64,000 bases of DNA from Rhodohalobacter mucosus. GTDB lineage: Bacteria; Bacteroidota; Rhodothermia; Balneolales; Balneolaceae. Of this stretch, positions 8,204 through 18,100 are shown one piece after another. The notes under the pieces are model-generated. The model saw only the letters and a list, made by a program, of their open reading frames with translations, ran no database searches and was not told the origin of the DNA. The stretch covers positions 186,001 to 250,000 of the forward strand of contig NZ_QGGB01000007.1 in the NCBI RefSeq assembly GCF_003150675.1, given 5' to 3'. The translations under genes were made by a program, and so were the position numbers. The stretch's first letter is position 1. Every line of letters begins with the position of its first letter.

Positions 8204-11200
8204 TTGAGCAGCGACATTTCCATTCTGGAATCTGGAAACGAAAAATGGTTTAAAATTACCAATTTTGATCACCAGCGCCCTTTCTTTATGAGCGTGGTGA
8301 GCGATTCAAATCACTGGATGTTTATTTCAAGCAACGGTGGGCTTACCGCAGGCCGGAAAAATTCGGAATTTGCCCTGTTTCCGTACTATACAGATGACAA
8401 AATTACGGATTTAGCAGAAACTACAGGCAGTAAAACCATTTTCCGAGTTGGAACCGGTGATGCCGCACTGACCTGGGAACCCTTTTCAATCAGGAACCAG
8501 GGAAAATTTGACATTACCCGCAATCTCTACAAGAACAAGTACGGCAACAAGGTCCGGTTCGAAGAGGTAAATCACACCCTGGGGCTCTCTTTCAGCTATG
8601 AATGGAATTCAAGTAACCTGTTCGGATTTGTAAAAAAATCCGCCTTGCAGAATTTGTCAGGTGAGACTCAACATGTTGAATTGCTCGATGGTATTCAAAA
8701 TGTGCTGCCCTATGGAATTGAAAGTGCCATGCAGTCTGCCTCGAGCAACCTCGCTGATGCGTACAAGCGCAGTGAGCTGGTCAAAGATACAGGGGTGGGT
8801 ATCTTTGCACTGAGTGCAATTATTGTGGACAAAGCTGAGCCTAGTGAGGCACTCAAGACTAATATTGCCTGGTCGCTGGGCCTCGATAATCCGACGTATC
8901 TTCTCTCGTCACTGCAGCTAAAGCATTTCAGAAGCGGGGAGAACGTACAGCAGGAAACAGATATAAAAGGAGAGAAGGGAGCCTATTTCGTTCAAGCCGG
9001 CATAACACTTGGTTCTGACGAACAGAAACAATGGAACATCGTTGCCAATGTAAATCAAAATCAGTCGCAGATTATCGCATTGAATAAAGCAATCGGTGAG
9101 GACGAAGATCTGAAAAGCCGCCTGGAAGAGGATATTGACAGAGGAACGGATAAGCTCTTCAGGCTCACGAATGCAGCCGACGCCATGCAGCTCAGCTCTG
9201 ATGAATTGAAGAATGCGCGGCACTACTCGAATGTGCTTTTCAACATTATGAGAGGGGGTATATTTGATGATGATTACAGAATAGAGAAGCGTGATTTTCT
9301 GTCATACCTTGAGGGAGCCAGTCGTGACGTATACCGGAAGTACCACACTATTGCGGACTCCCTCGATGAGATATTTGACAAATCTGATCTTGAGCGCGTT
9401 ATATCTCAATATGATGACGCAGATCTGAAGAGGCTTGCGATAGAATATCTGCCACTGAAATTCAGCCGCCGTCACGGCGATCCTAGCCGCCCATGGAACA
9501 GGTTTTCGATTAACACGCGCAGCGAGGTTGATGGATCCAAAATCCTCGACTATGAGGGAAACTGGAGAGACATATTCCAAAACTGGGAAGCTCTTGTCCA
9601 CTCCTACCCCGACTTTATTGAAGGAATGATCTACAAATTCCTGAACGCCTCTACTTTTGACGGATACAACCCGTACCGGGTAACAAAAGGCGGATTCGAC
9701 TGGGAAACCATCGACCCGGATGATCCATGGTCGTACATCGGTTACTGGGGTGATCATCAAATTATTTACCTGCTCAAATTCCTGGAGTTTTACAGAGACT
9801 TGCAAGCTGATGCAGCAGACCGGCTTTTCAAAACGGACTGTTTTGTATATGCGAACGTACCCTATCGCATCAAGTCGTATGGAGAGATATCAAAAGATCC
9901 TAAAAACACCATCGATTTCGATGAAGAGAGCGATAGTGAAATTCGTCAGAAAGTTGATCAAAAAGGAGCCGACGGGGCCCTTCTGTCGAGTTCCCGCAAC
10001 GACATTCATCATGTAAATTTTCTTGAAAAGATACTTGCTACTGTCCTGTCGAAAGTATCCAATTTTATACCGGAAGCCGGTATCTGGATGAATACACAGC
10101 GACCCGAATGGAATGATGCCAATAATGCTTTGGTGGGGAATGGCGTTTCGATGGTTACCCTGTACTACCTTAGAAGGTTTTTGAATTTTCTGGAAGACGT
10201 TTTGACGGATTCGGATACGGATGAGGTTCTTGTATCGGAAGAACTGGCAGGTTTTTTCAACAGGATTTCTGAAATTCTCAGTCAGAACCGTGATCTGCTT
10301 GACGGTCATTTGGATGACGGGAGCAGGAAAGCTGTCACAGACGCTTTGGGAATGGCAGGAAGTGATTACCGGCACAACATATACGACAATGGATTCAGCG
10401 GCGACAAACAGACTGTTACCACAGATGAAATAGCTGAATTTGTTCGGATAGCGTTGGAGTGGACAGATCATACTATCTCTTTGAACCGAAGAGATGATCA
10501 TCTATTCCACGCATATAATCTGATGAGTATAAAACCGGACGGAATATCTGTTTCAAGGCTTGATGAAATGCTTGAAGGGCAGGTGGCCGTTTTGAGCTGC
10601 GGCATTCTTGATGCGAATGAGTCGCTGCAGCTCCTGGATGCTCTTCGAAATAGCAAGCTGTACAGGCCGGACCAAAACAGTTACATGCTCTACCCGAATA
10701 AGGATCTCCCCGGGTTTTTGGAAAAGAATACCATTCCAGAAGAGCTGGTCAAAAAATCCCGCCTGCTGATGCAGATGGTAAGTGATGACAACAAGAGTAT
10801 CATAAACAGGGATGTTGAGGGAGGGTATCACTTCAACGGGAATTTCAGGAATGCAGGCGACCTGAAAAAAGCACTCGAAAAACTCAAATCCACCAAGTAT
10901 GGAGATTTGATTCATGAAGAGGAGGAGTTGATACTCGATATTTTCGAAGAGGTTTTCAATCATAAAGCATTTACCGGCAGATCGGGGACTTTTTTCGCTT
11001 ATGAGGGTTTGGGCTCCATATACTGGCATATGGTATCCAAACTGCATCTGGCCGTAACTGAAGTATGCCTGAATGCGGTGGATAAGCAGGCTGATGCGGA
11101 TGTAGTCGGTCAGCTAAAAGAGCATTTTCATGAAATTGGAAAGGGAATAGGAATTCATAAATCACCTGAACGGTATGGAGCATTCCCGACAGATCCCTAT

Positions 11201-11623
11201 TCTCATACACCGTTTCACAGAGGAGCCCAGCAGCCCGGTATGACGGGGCAGGTGAAGGAAGATATTTTGGTACGACAGGGTGAACTGGGACTATCGATTG
11301 AAAACGGACAGCTGTTTTTTGAGCCTGTATTATTGCAAAAAGCCGAATTTTTACAGGAAGAAGCTTCTTTTAAAGCAGTTCCGGTCGGGAAAGATGAAAC
11401 GAGCATTGAGCTGCTCCCCGGATCTCTTGGTTTCACCTGTTGCCAGGTTCCGGTCATATACAGGATATCAGAAAAAGAAGGGATTGAGGTTCAGTTCGCG
11501 GACGGACAACGCAAGCGATTTGACAGCCTGAATATGGACGAAGAGACCAGCAGGATGATATTTGGGCGAACCGGTGATGTGCAGGCCATTCATGTTGAGC
11601 TGCATCAGAGCCGCTTATCATGA
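8204..11623 (+). CDS. Beta-1,3-glucan phosphorylase (GH149/GH161 type, GH94-related)
   Basis: This large protein of about 1139 residues has no signal peptide and so acts in the cytoplasm. It resembles the long GH94-related phosphorylases that cleave beta-1,3-glucooligosaccharides with phosphate to release glucose-1-phosphate. The key segment is QRPEWNDANNALVG with catalytic Asp near residue 638. RRHGDPSRPWNRFSI and SGTFFAYEGLGSIYWHMVSK are also typical. The length fits GH149 or GH161 and not GH94 (about 800). TTG at 8204, after CGGGAT, is chosen; the frame is also open from TTG 8162, which adds 14 residues. It captures energy from laminari-oligosaccharides brought in by the symporter at 14477. 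The exact family cannot be decided without alignment. Confidence 0.78.
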   Translation: MSSDISILESGNEKWFKITNFDHQRPFFMSVVSDSNHWMFISSNGGLTAGRKNSEFALFPYYTDDKITDLAETTGSKTIFRVGTGDAALTWEPFSIRNQGKFDITRNLYKNKYGNKVRFEEVNHTLGLSFSYEWNSSNLFGFVKKSALQNLSGETQHVELLDGIQNVLPYGIESAMQSASSNLADAYKRSELVKDTGVGIFALSAIIVDKAEPSEALKTNIAWSLGLDNPTYLLSSLQLKHFRSGENVQQETDIKGEKGAYFVQAGITLGSDEQKQWNIVANVNQNQSQIIALNKAIGEDEDLKSRLEEDIDRGTDKLFRLTNAADAMQLSSDELKNARHYSNVLFNIMRGGIFDDDYRIEKRDFLSYLEGASRDVYRKYHTIADSLDEIFDKSDLERVISQYDDADLKRLAIEYLPLKFSRRHGDPSRPWNRFSINTRSEVDGSKILDYEGNWRDIFQNWEALVHSYPDFIEGMIYKFLNASTFDGYNPYRVTKGGFDWETIDPDDPWSYIGYWGDHQIIYLLKFLEFYRDLQADAADRLFKTDCFVYANVPYRIKSYGEISKDPKNTIDFDEESDSEIRQKVDQKGADGALLSSSRNDIHHVNFLEKILATVLSKVSNFIPEAGIWMNTQRPEWNDANNALVGNGVSMVTLYYLRRFLNFLEDVLTDSDTDEVLVSEELAGFFNRISEILSQNRDLLDGHLDDGSRKAVTDALGMAGSDYRHNIYDNGFSGDKQTVTTDEIAEFVRIALEWTDHTISLNRRDDHLFHAYNLMSIKPDGISVSRLDEMLEGQVAVLSCGILDANESLQLLDALRNSKLYRPDQNSYMLYPNKDLPGFLEKNTIPEELVKKSRLLMQMVSDDNKSIINRDVEGGYHFNGNFRNAGDLKKALEKLKSTKYGDLIHEEEELILDIFEEVFNHKAFTGRSGTFFAYEGLGSIYWHMVSKLHLAVTEVCLNAVDKQADADVVGQLKEHFHEIGKGIGIHKSPERYGAFPTDPYSHTPFHRGAQQPGMTGQVKEDILVRQGELGLSIENGQLFFEPVLLQKAEFLQEEASFKAVPVGKDETSIELLPGSLGFTCCQVPVIYRISEKEGIEVQFADGQRKRFDSLNMDEETSRMIFGRTGDVQAIHVELHQSRLS

Positions 11624-11649
11624 TGATATGAACGAATAAAAATGAGATA

Positions 11650-12942
11650 ATGATGGTGAAATGTAAGCTTTTCGCAGCTGTGCTGGCAGCTTTCGTTATT
11701 ATGACATCCTGTTCGCAGGAACAGCACTCAGCAAATGATTCGGGTGGTATCACGGCAAGCGAGATACTGGGGGATCCCTACTATCGAGCGATTTCTTTTG
11801 GAGCGTATCGTGAAGACACAAGAGAGATTCAGCCTACAATTCCACAGCTTAAAGAGGATGTCAGGATTTTATCGGCTATGGGCATTCGGTTGCTCAGAAC
11901 CTATAACGTTCATTATGATGAAGCGGCCAATTTGCTTCAGGCAATCCGTGAAATAAAAGAGGAGGATCCGGATTTTGAAATGTATCTGATGCTGGGTGCC
12001 TGGATAGATGCAAAAAATGCCTGGACGGATCAGCCCGACAGAATACGCGATGAGGATGCTGAGCAGAATGCCGTTGAAATAGATCGCGCAGTATCACTTG
12101 CCATGGAGTACCCGGATATTGTTAAGGTGATCGCAGTGGGTAATGAAGCTATGGTGCACTGGCAATCGGAGTACTATGTAGAACCTCAGATCATTTTAAA
12201 TTGGGTGAAGCACCTTCAAAATCTAAAAAATGAAGGAGTGTTGCCTGAAGATCTGTGGATCACAAGTTCGGATAACTTTGCCTCGTGGGGTGGCGGCGAC
12301 AGTGTTTACCATAAAGAAGCCTTAAATGAGCTGATACGTGCAGTGGATTTTATCTCCATGCATACCTATCCCATGCACGACACTCATTACAATCCGGAAT
12401 TCTGGGGCGTTCGCGAAGGTGAAGAGAACCTTTCTGATATGGAAAAGATCGAATCGGCCATGCTCAGATCCCTGGATTATGCAATTTCACAGTATGAGAG
12501 TGTAGTTGATTACATGCAAAGTATCGGTGTGGACAAACCTGTTCACATTGGAGAAACGGGTTGGGCAACGATCTCAAATGAATATTATGGACCCGATGGG
12601 GCCAGGGCTACCGATGAGTATAAATCAGGGCGCTACCACGAGCTGATTCGTGACTGGTCTGATCAAAACAGGGTAACGGTTTTCTATTTCGAAGCATTTG
12701 ATGAGAAATGGAAAGATGCGGAGAACCCCATGGGATCAGAAAATCACTTTGGCCTCATTAATCTTCAGTCGCAGGCCAAATATCCAATCTGGGATCTTGT
12801 GGATGAAGGGGTTTTCGACGGACTCACCCGGGATGGAAAACCCATCACCAAAACGTATGGGGGTGATTTTGAGGCTATGATGCAGGATGTATTGGTTCCG
12901 CCCCATGAAAGCGAAATTGAGGCTAGAATGGAGGGCCAATGA
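11650..12942 (+). CDS. Exported GH17 beta-1,3-glucanase lipoprotein
   Basis: This 430-residue lipoprotein (lipobox MTSC, C21) belongs to GH17, a clan GH-A family of endo-beta-1,3-glucanases and transglycosidases. The acid/base is E166 in AVGNEAMV and the nucleophile E302 in HIGETGWAT. MGIRLLRTYN (77-86), FISMHTYP (234-241) and FYFEAFDEKWK are typical. The last 40 residues extend beyond the usual domain. Its stop overlaps the start of the GH30 gene by four bases (ATGA), so the two are translationally coupled. ATG at 11653 is an alternative start. It probably trims or rearranges laminarin chains outside the inner membrane, with the GH30 removing beta-1,6 branches. Confidence 0.85.
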   Translation: MMVKCKLFAAVLAAFVIMTSCSQEQHSANDSGGITASEILGDPYYRAISFGAYREDTREIQPTIPQLKEDVRILSAMGIRLLRTYNVHYDEAANLLQAIREIKEEDPDFEMYLMLGAWIDAKNAWTDQPDRIRDEDAEQNAVEIDRAVSLAMEYPDIVKVIAVGNEAMVHWQSEYYVEPQIILNWVKHLQNLKNEGVLPEDLWITSSDNFASWGGGDSVYHKEALNELIRAVDFISMHTYPMHDTHYNPEFWGVREGEENLSDMEKIESAMLRSLDYAISQYESVVDYMQSIGVDKPVHIGETGWATISNEYYGPDGARATDEYKSGRYHELIRDWSDQNRVTVFYFEAFDEKWKDAENPMGSENHFGLINLQSQAKYPIWDLVDEGVFDGLTRDGKPITKTYGGDFEAMMQDVLVPPHESEIEARMEGQ

Positions 12943-14441
12943 ACCGTCTTGTATTCAAACATATGGCATGGCTGGTACACCTCTCGTTGGCGTTGGTTTT
13001 TATTTCAGGGTGTGAAAATGAATCGGAACAAATGAATGCACAAATTTTTGAAACCTCAGCAAACGGGAACCAGCTAACAGAACTGACTGAATTTGTTGAT
13101 GCAGAGCAGCGTGTTGAGATATCGATTTTTCCAAACCAGGAGTTTCAAACAATTACAGGTTTTGGGGGCTCATTTACTGAAGCATCAGCTTATTTACTGA
13201 ATCGGCTGAGCAGGGAAAACCGAATGAAGATCATTGAAGCCTATTTTGGTGAATCGGGTGCGAGATACTCATTGACGCGTACCCATATGAATTCAAGTGA
13301 TTTTTCTCTTAGAAACTACTCCTATGCACCGGTTCCCGGAGATACCCAGCTTGAACACTTTTCAATTGATGAAGATCGTGAGGATATCATCCCCATGATC
13401 AAGGACGCCATGGCGGTTTCTGAAGAAGGGTTTAAAATCATTGCTTCACCCTGGACGGCACCACCATGGATGAAAGACAATAATGACTGGCGCGGGGGAA
13501 GGCTTTTGCCGCAATACTACGATACCTGGGCGCTCTTTTTTGAGAAATATCTTAAGGCATATCGTTCGGAAGGAATAGATATATGGGCATTCACAGTTGA
13601 GAATGAACCGTTGGGCAACGACAGTAACTGGGAGAGCATGCACTTCACACCAGAGGAGATGAATGAGTTTGTTAAGAATCATTTGGGTCCGGAGCTTAGA
13701 GACTCGGGTGAAGAGGTTAAAATTTTTGGTTACGATCAGAATCGTGATGCAGAATTGATTGAGTGGGTTGATGTGATGTACGATGATAAAGAAGCTGCAG
13801 CCTACTATGACGGAACAGCGGTGCATTGGTACGGAAGCACATTTAACTACTTTCCGGATGAACTTCAGTATGCACACAGCAAAGCACCTGAAAAGCACCT
13901 TATACAAACAGAAGCAACCGTAGATGCAGAAGTGCCAAGGTGGAGAGAGGATGCATGGTATTGGTCAAAAGAAGCGACAGACTGGGGCTGGGACTGGGCA
14001 CCTGAGGAGAGAAAACACCTTCATCCAAAATATGTGCCCGTGTATCGTTATGCGCGTGACATAATCGGCACATTGAATAACTGGGTTGACGGGTGGGTAG
14101 ACTGGAATATGGTACTCAACAGACAGGGTGGTCCCAACTGGGCCAAAAACTGGTGTGTGGCTCCTGTTATTGTAGATCCGGATGCGGATGAGGTCTATTT
14201 CACTCCCCTCTATTACACGATGTCACATTTCAGCAGATACATTCGCCCCGGAGCGGTTCGAATCGGTCATACCCATACTGATGAAGATCTTATGGTAACT
14301 GCCGTAAAAAATCCGGACTCCTCCATCGTAATTGTTGTGCTGAATCAACATGAGCAGCCAAAGGCTCTGAATATATCCCTTGAAGGAAAAACGCTGAACC
14401 TGGCTATCGATCAAAGGGCACTGCAAACCATTGTATTGTAA
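12939..14441 (+). CDS. GH30 glucanase/glucosidase lipoprotein (likely beta-1,6-glucan active)
   Basis: The product is 500 residues with lipobox ISGC (C25). The GH30 fold starts at about residue 55 with QTITGFGGSFTEA (70-82). The acid/base is E223 in FTVENEP and the nucleophile E325 in LIQTEAT. SPWTAPPWMKD (170-180) and VDGWVDWNMVLN also fit. A beta-sandwich tail follows after about residue 420. GH30 enzymes in laminarin loci usually cut beta-1,6-linked glucose branches; glucosylceramidase activity is a family alternative that the context does not support. It overlaps the preceding GH17 gene by four bases and is followed after 35 bases by the symporter. Confidence 0.87.
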   Translation: MNRLVFKHMAWLVHLSLALVFISGCENESEQMNAQIFETSANGNQLTELTEFVDAEQRVEISIFPNQEFQTITGFGGSFTEASAYLLNRLSRENRMKIIEAYFGESGARYSLTRTHMNSSDFSLRNYSYAPVPGDTQLEHFSIDEDREDIIPMIKDAMAVSEEGFKIIASPWTAPPWMKDNNDWRGGRLLPQYYDTWALFFEKYLKAYRSEGIDIWAFTVENEPLGNDSNWESMHFTPEEMNEFVKNHLGPELRDSGEEVKIFGYDQNRDAELIEWVDVMYDDKEAAAYYDGTAVHWYGSTFNYFPDELQYAHSKAPEKHLIQTEATVDAEVPRWREDAWYWSKEATDWGWDWAPEERKHLHPKYVPVYRYARDIIGTLNNWVDGWVDWNMVLNRQGGPNWAKNWCVAPVIVDPDADEVYFTPLYYTMSHFSRYIRPGAVRIGHTHTDEDLMVTAVKNPDSSIVIVVLNQHEQPKALNISLEGKTLNLAIDQRALQTIVL

Positions 14442-14476
14442 AAAGTAAGTAAGCAACTGAAATTTAATAGAAACTG

Positions 14477-16039
14477 ATGTCAAAATATAAAACGCCAAAA
14501 AAAGATAAGGTCCCGTTTTTTGAAAAAATGGCATTTGGTTCAGGGCACTTTGTAATAAATATGTTACCCGGTGCATTGGGCTTTTTTATGTTCTTTCTGC
14601 TCACGGCTTTTGGCATAGACCCTCTTTATGCGGGAATCCTGGGCGCTCTTCCCAGATTGTTTGATGCGATAAGCGATCCGATTATGGGCTTTATATCGGA
14701 TAATACAAAGTCGCGTTGGGGACGCAGGAGACCCTACATTTTTGTAGGTGCTATTTTAAGCGGGGTCTTTTTTGCACTCTCGTGGCAAATGTATCCCGAA
14801 AATTCCCAGCTGTATAACTTCTGGTATTTCCTGATTCTCTCCATTTTCTTCCTGGCCGGCAATACGATGTTTGCAACACCGCTGGTTGGGCTGGGTTACG
14901 AAATGACTCCCGACTATAACGAGCGCACACGACTGATGGCGTTCGCAAATACGATGGGGCAAATCGCCTGGATGATTGTCCCGTGGTTCTGGGTTATCAT
15001 AGCTGATCCCCAGGTGTACGCTGCACAGGACGTTGGGGTTCGGGAAATGTCGATAACGGTGGGAGCTATCTGTATCGTGCTTGGAATATTGCCGGCCATT
15101 TTCTGTAAGGGTATTGATTCATCGAAAATGGAGAACAGAAAGGAAATTAATTTTCATACACTTGCAAAAAATGTGAAAGAGCTTTGGGAGGGCATCAAAA
15201 TGGTGTTCCAAAATAAGCCTTTCGTGAAACTTTGCGGCGCCACATTTTTGGTTTTTAACGGATTCCAGATGGTGGCGGCATTCAGCGTATACATCATTGT
15301 ATTCTATATGTTCAACGGCAGTTATGAAAATGCGGGTACATGGCCGGCATGGTTTTCGACAATAACTGCAGTGATGACGGCGTTCGTCGTAATTCCCATC
15401 GTGACCTGGCTGGCCAATACGTTTGGGAAAAGAAAAGCATTTATCATCTCAACTGCGCTTTCCATTATTGGATATATCCTAAAGTGGTGGGGATTCAGCA
15501 ATGAGCTCAATGCCAGCTTCAATGAAACTCAGCTCGCAGCATTTCTCAACAGCTTAGTAGGTTCAATATTCAATTTTCTCAATCCAATGCTGGAATCTTT
15601 GGGAATGTCGTGGTTCAGTATTGATGCCAGTGCCGGTGCTCCCTGGCTTATCTTCCTTCCTATACCGTTTATGGCGTTTGGACTGGGAGGTTTGTTCACC
15701 CTCATGATGAGTATGACGGCCGATGTCTGTGATCTGGATGAACTGAAAAACGGAATGCCCCGTAAGGAGGGCACATACGGTGCAATCTATTGGTGGATGG
15801 TTAAGATTGGGCAGTCTGTAGCCCTTTTCCTGGGGGGACTTGTTCTGAAGCTGGTTGGTTTTGTTTCAGATGCTCCCACCCAAACCGCTGATACGATGTT
15901 CAGCCTGCGCATTGCTGATATCGTAATCCCGTCTGTAACTGCAGCAATCGCGATTTGGGTCATGTACAGCTACAGTCTTACGGAGGCAAGGGCACGAGAG
16001 ATTAAGAAAGAACTGGAAGCCCGAAGAGGTGAATTGTAG
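14477..16039 (+). CDS. GPH-family (MFS) sugar:cation symporter
   Basis: The product is a 520-residue inner-membrane protein with about twelve hydrophobic segments. The segment PRLFDAISDPIMGF (residues 55-68) followed by SDNTKSRWGRRRPYI is the conserved loop of glycoside-pentoside-hexuronide symporters. A long central cytoplasmic loop lies around residues 210-245, and a late conserved stretch DVCDLDELKNG..EG.YGAIYWW near 415-440 is seen. It would move glucose or short laminari-oligosaccharides into the cytoplasm with a cation. It stands between exported enzymes upstream and cytoplasmic GH17 genes downstream, which fits a bridge between the two stages. Substrate and coupling ion are inferred. 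Confidence 0.83.
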   Translation: MSKYKTPKKDKVPFFEKMAFGSGHFVINMLPGALGFFMFFLLTAFGIDPLYAGILGALPRLFDAISDPIMGFISDNTKSRWGRRRPYIFVGAILSGVFFALSWQMYPENSQLYNFWYFLILSIFFLAGNTMFATPLVGLGYEMTPDYNERTRLMAFANTMGQIAWMIVPWFWVIIADPQVYAAQDVGVREMSITVGAICIVLGILPAIFCKGIDSSKMENRKEINFHTLAKNVKELWEGIKMVFQNKPFVKLCGATFLVFNGFQMVAAFSVYIIVFYMFNGSYENAGTWPAWFSTITAVMTAFVVIPIVTWLANTFGKRKAFIISTALSIIGYILKWWGFSNELNASFNETQLAAFLNSLVGSIFNFLNPMLESLGMSWFSIDASAGAPWLIFLPIPFMAFGLGGLFTLMMSMTADVCDLDELKNGMPRKEGTYGAIYWWMVKIGQSVALFLGGLVLKLVGFVSDAPTQTADTMFSLRIADIVIPSVTAAIAIWVMYSYSLTEARAREIKKELEARRGEL

Positions 16040-16082
16040 GTTCAGCTTTTACTAATTTGAAAAACGATTAAAGGTATAAACC

Positions 16083-16991
16083 ATGTCATTTAGAAAAGAA
16101 AAATTCCTTTCATACCGTGAGTCGGATGTTATCTCACGGGTGAATTATCTGGACGACCTGTCGGATGATGAAATAAAAAACCTTTTTCTGGAAGTGCTGT
16201 ACAATGGAGTCCATGGATTTTGTTTCAGCCTGTACGAAGAGGGACAAAAGCCCGGCGACATCATATCCGGAGATCAGATTCGCAAGCGAATTGAGATCCT
16301 GAACAAATACACGGGATGGATACGGTCATTTTCATGTACGGAGGGTAACGAACTTATTCCAAAAATTGCGAAAGAGTACGGGATGAAAACACTCGTTGGT
16401 GCATGGCTTGGAAACGATGAAGAGAAGAACAGTGAGGAGATTGAAAATTTAATCAAACTGGCTGAAGAAGGTTATGTGGATATAGCCGCGGTTGGTAACG
16501 AAGTACTTTACAGGGGAGACCTGACCGAAAGCAAGCTTCTTGAATACATGAATCAGGTTAAGTCCGGATTACCGGATATTCCTGTAGGTTATGTTGATGC
16601 GTATTATGAGTTTGTACAGCGGCCTGAAATAAGTGAAACCTGCGATGTAATACTCTGTAACTGCTACCCCTACTGGGAAGGAACTCACTTTAAGCATTCG
16701 TTTCAGCATATGAGACAAATGTATCATCAGGTTGTAGATGCGGCACCCGGCAAGCGGGTTATTATCACCGAAACCGGCTGGCCAAGCAGGGGAGAAGGTT
16801 TGGGTAATGCAGAGCCATCCGAACGGAACGCGATGATGTATTTCATCAATACCGAACTTTGGTCCAATGATGAAGATATTGAGGTTTTCTATTTTTCTTC
16901 ATTTGATGAGGACTGGAAAGTGAGCGCAGAGGGTGATGTGGGCGCTTACTGGGGAATCTGGGATAAAGTCGGCAACCTTAAATACGGATGA
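16083..16991 (+). CDS. Cytoplasmic GH17-family glycosidase (first of tandem pair)
   Basis: This 302-residue GH17 protein has no signal peptide. The acid/base is E140 in AAVGNEVLY and the nucleophile E230 in IITETGWPS, and the C-terminal FYFSSFDEDWK is conserved. The ATG at 16083 follows an A-rich leader. Its stop overlaps the next gene's start by four bases (ATGA). Its location after the symporter and before a second cytoplasmic GH17 suggests that imported beta-1,3-oligoglucans are cut or transglycosylated inside the cell, next to the phosphorylase. Whether it hydrolyses or transfers glucose cannot be told from sequence. Confidence 0.82.
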   Translation: MSFRKEKFLSYRESDVISRVNYLDDLSDDEIKNLFLEVLYNGVHGFCFSLYEEGQKPGDIISGDQIRKRIEILNKYTGWIRSFSCTEGNELIPKIAKEYGMKTLVGAWLGNDEEKNSEEIENLIKLAEEGYVDIAAVGNEVLYRGDLTESKLLEYMNQVKSGLPDIPVGYVDAYYEFVQRPEISETCDVILCNCYPYWEGTHFKHSFQHMRQMYHQVVDAAPGKRVIITETGWPSRGEGLGNAEPSERNAMMYFINTELWSNDEDIEVFYFSSFDEDWKVSAEGDVGAYWGIWDKVGNLKYG

Positions 16992-17908
16992 TGAATACAT
17001 TTCAAAAACTGGGCTTAGAACCGGGTATGGCAATCTGTTATTCCGGTTTTAGGGAGGGCCAGAATCCAGGGGGTGTTTATCCTTCATATGATGAAGTACG
17101 GGAAGATCTTCAGCTGTTAAAGGGCCGTTGGAAATACCTGCGGCTATTTGATTGCGACAAGCATGGGGAAACCGTTCTGGAAGTCATAAAAAATGAGCAA
17201 TTTGACTTCAAAGTTATGCTTGGTTCCTACATTGAAGCGGAACTGAATAATTTTAACTGCCCCTGGAACGGAGGCGTATATTCAAAAAAACAGCTTGAAA
17301 AAAATGCTCGCGTTAATGAGGAAAAAATAGCCAAGCTGGCCGAATTTGCTAACCTCTATCCTGATATCATCTTTTCACTTTCTGTCGGCAATGAAGCCTG
17401 TGTTGACTGGACCGACCATTACGTACACGAAAGCAGGGTTCTGGAATTTGTCAAAACCGTGCAAAATAGAGCCAATCAGCCGGTCACATTTTGCGAAAAC
17501 TACGCTCCATGGCTCTACAAACTTGAAAAATTAGCCCACGGCGTCGATTTTATCTCTATTCACACATATCCCGTATGGGAATATAAACACATTAGTGAAG
17601 CACTTGATTACACAAAAGAAAATTACCATTCAGTTTCGCAAAAATATCCTGATATTCCGGTAGTTATAACTGAAGCAGGCTGGGCAACCAATTCCAATGG
17701 AAGGGGAATCCCGCCCGATAACGTAAACGAAGAATTTCAGAAAATCTATTTTGAAAAGCTGATGGAGTGGTCAGAAAAAGAGAACATTCTGGTCTTTTTC
17801 TTTGAAGCTTTCGATGAACCGTGGAAAGGCTCGCCTGAGCCCCTGGAGCCTGAAAAACATTGGGGATTGTATAAAATTGACCGTACTCCAAAGCTCGTTC
17901 TGAAATAA
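16988..17908 (+). CDS. Cytoplasmic GH17-family glycosidase (second of tandem pair)
   Basis: This 306-residue GH17 protein has no signal peptide. The acid/base is E136 in SVGNEACVDW and the nucleophile E229 in VITEAGWAT, and FFFEAFDEPWK is conserved. It is clearly different from its neighbour: it resembles the exported GH17 at 11650 more closely (HTYPVWEY against HTYPMHDT; EKHWGLYKI against ENHFGLINL). The pair may therefore have arisen by recruiting two GH17 subtypes and not by recent duplication. Two ATG codons open the frame (16988 and 16991). The gene ends the plus-strand catabolic run; a 192-base gap leads to the regulator. Confidence 0.82.
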   Translation: MMNTFQKLGLEPGMAICYSGFREGQNPGGVYPSYDEVREDLQLLKGRWKYLRLFDCDKHGETVLEVIKNEQFDFKVMLGSYIEAELNNFNCPWNGGVYSKKQLEKNARVNEEKIAKLAEFANLYPDIIFSLSVGNEACVDWTDHYVHESRVLEFVKTVQNRANQPVTFCENYAPWLYKLEKLAHGVDFISIHTYPVWEYKHISEALDYTKENYHSVSQKYPDIPVVITEAGWATNSNGRGIPPDNVNEEFQKIYFEKLMEWSEKENILVFFFEAFDEPWKGSPEPLEPEKHWGLYKIDRTPKLVLK

Positions 17909-18100
17909 GAATGTTCTGTAAAAAAACGGTTCAGGGTGTCATTGTAAATGAGACGGTAAAAAAGCGGAAATTATCTATTCTATCTCAACAGGTATTTGTG
18001 AACCGCTAACCGGATAGAAAGGAATAAAGGAGCAGGAGCTTGCATTTGCCGGATCAAATATTTTTCGGTCAGAGCTATAATCATTTATTACTTTTTATTC

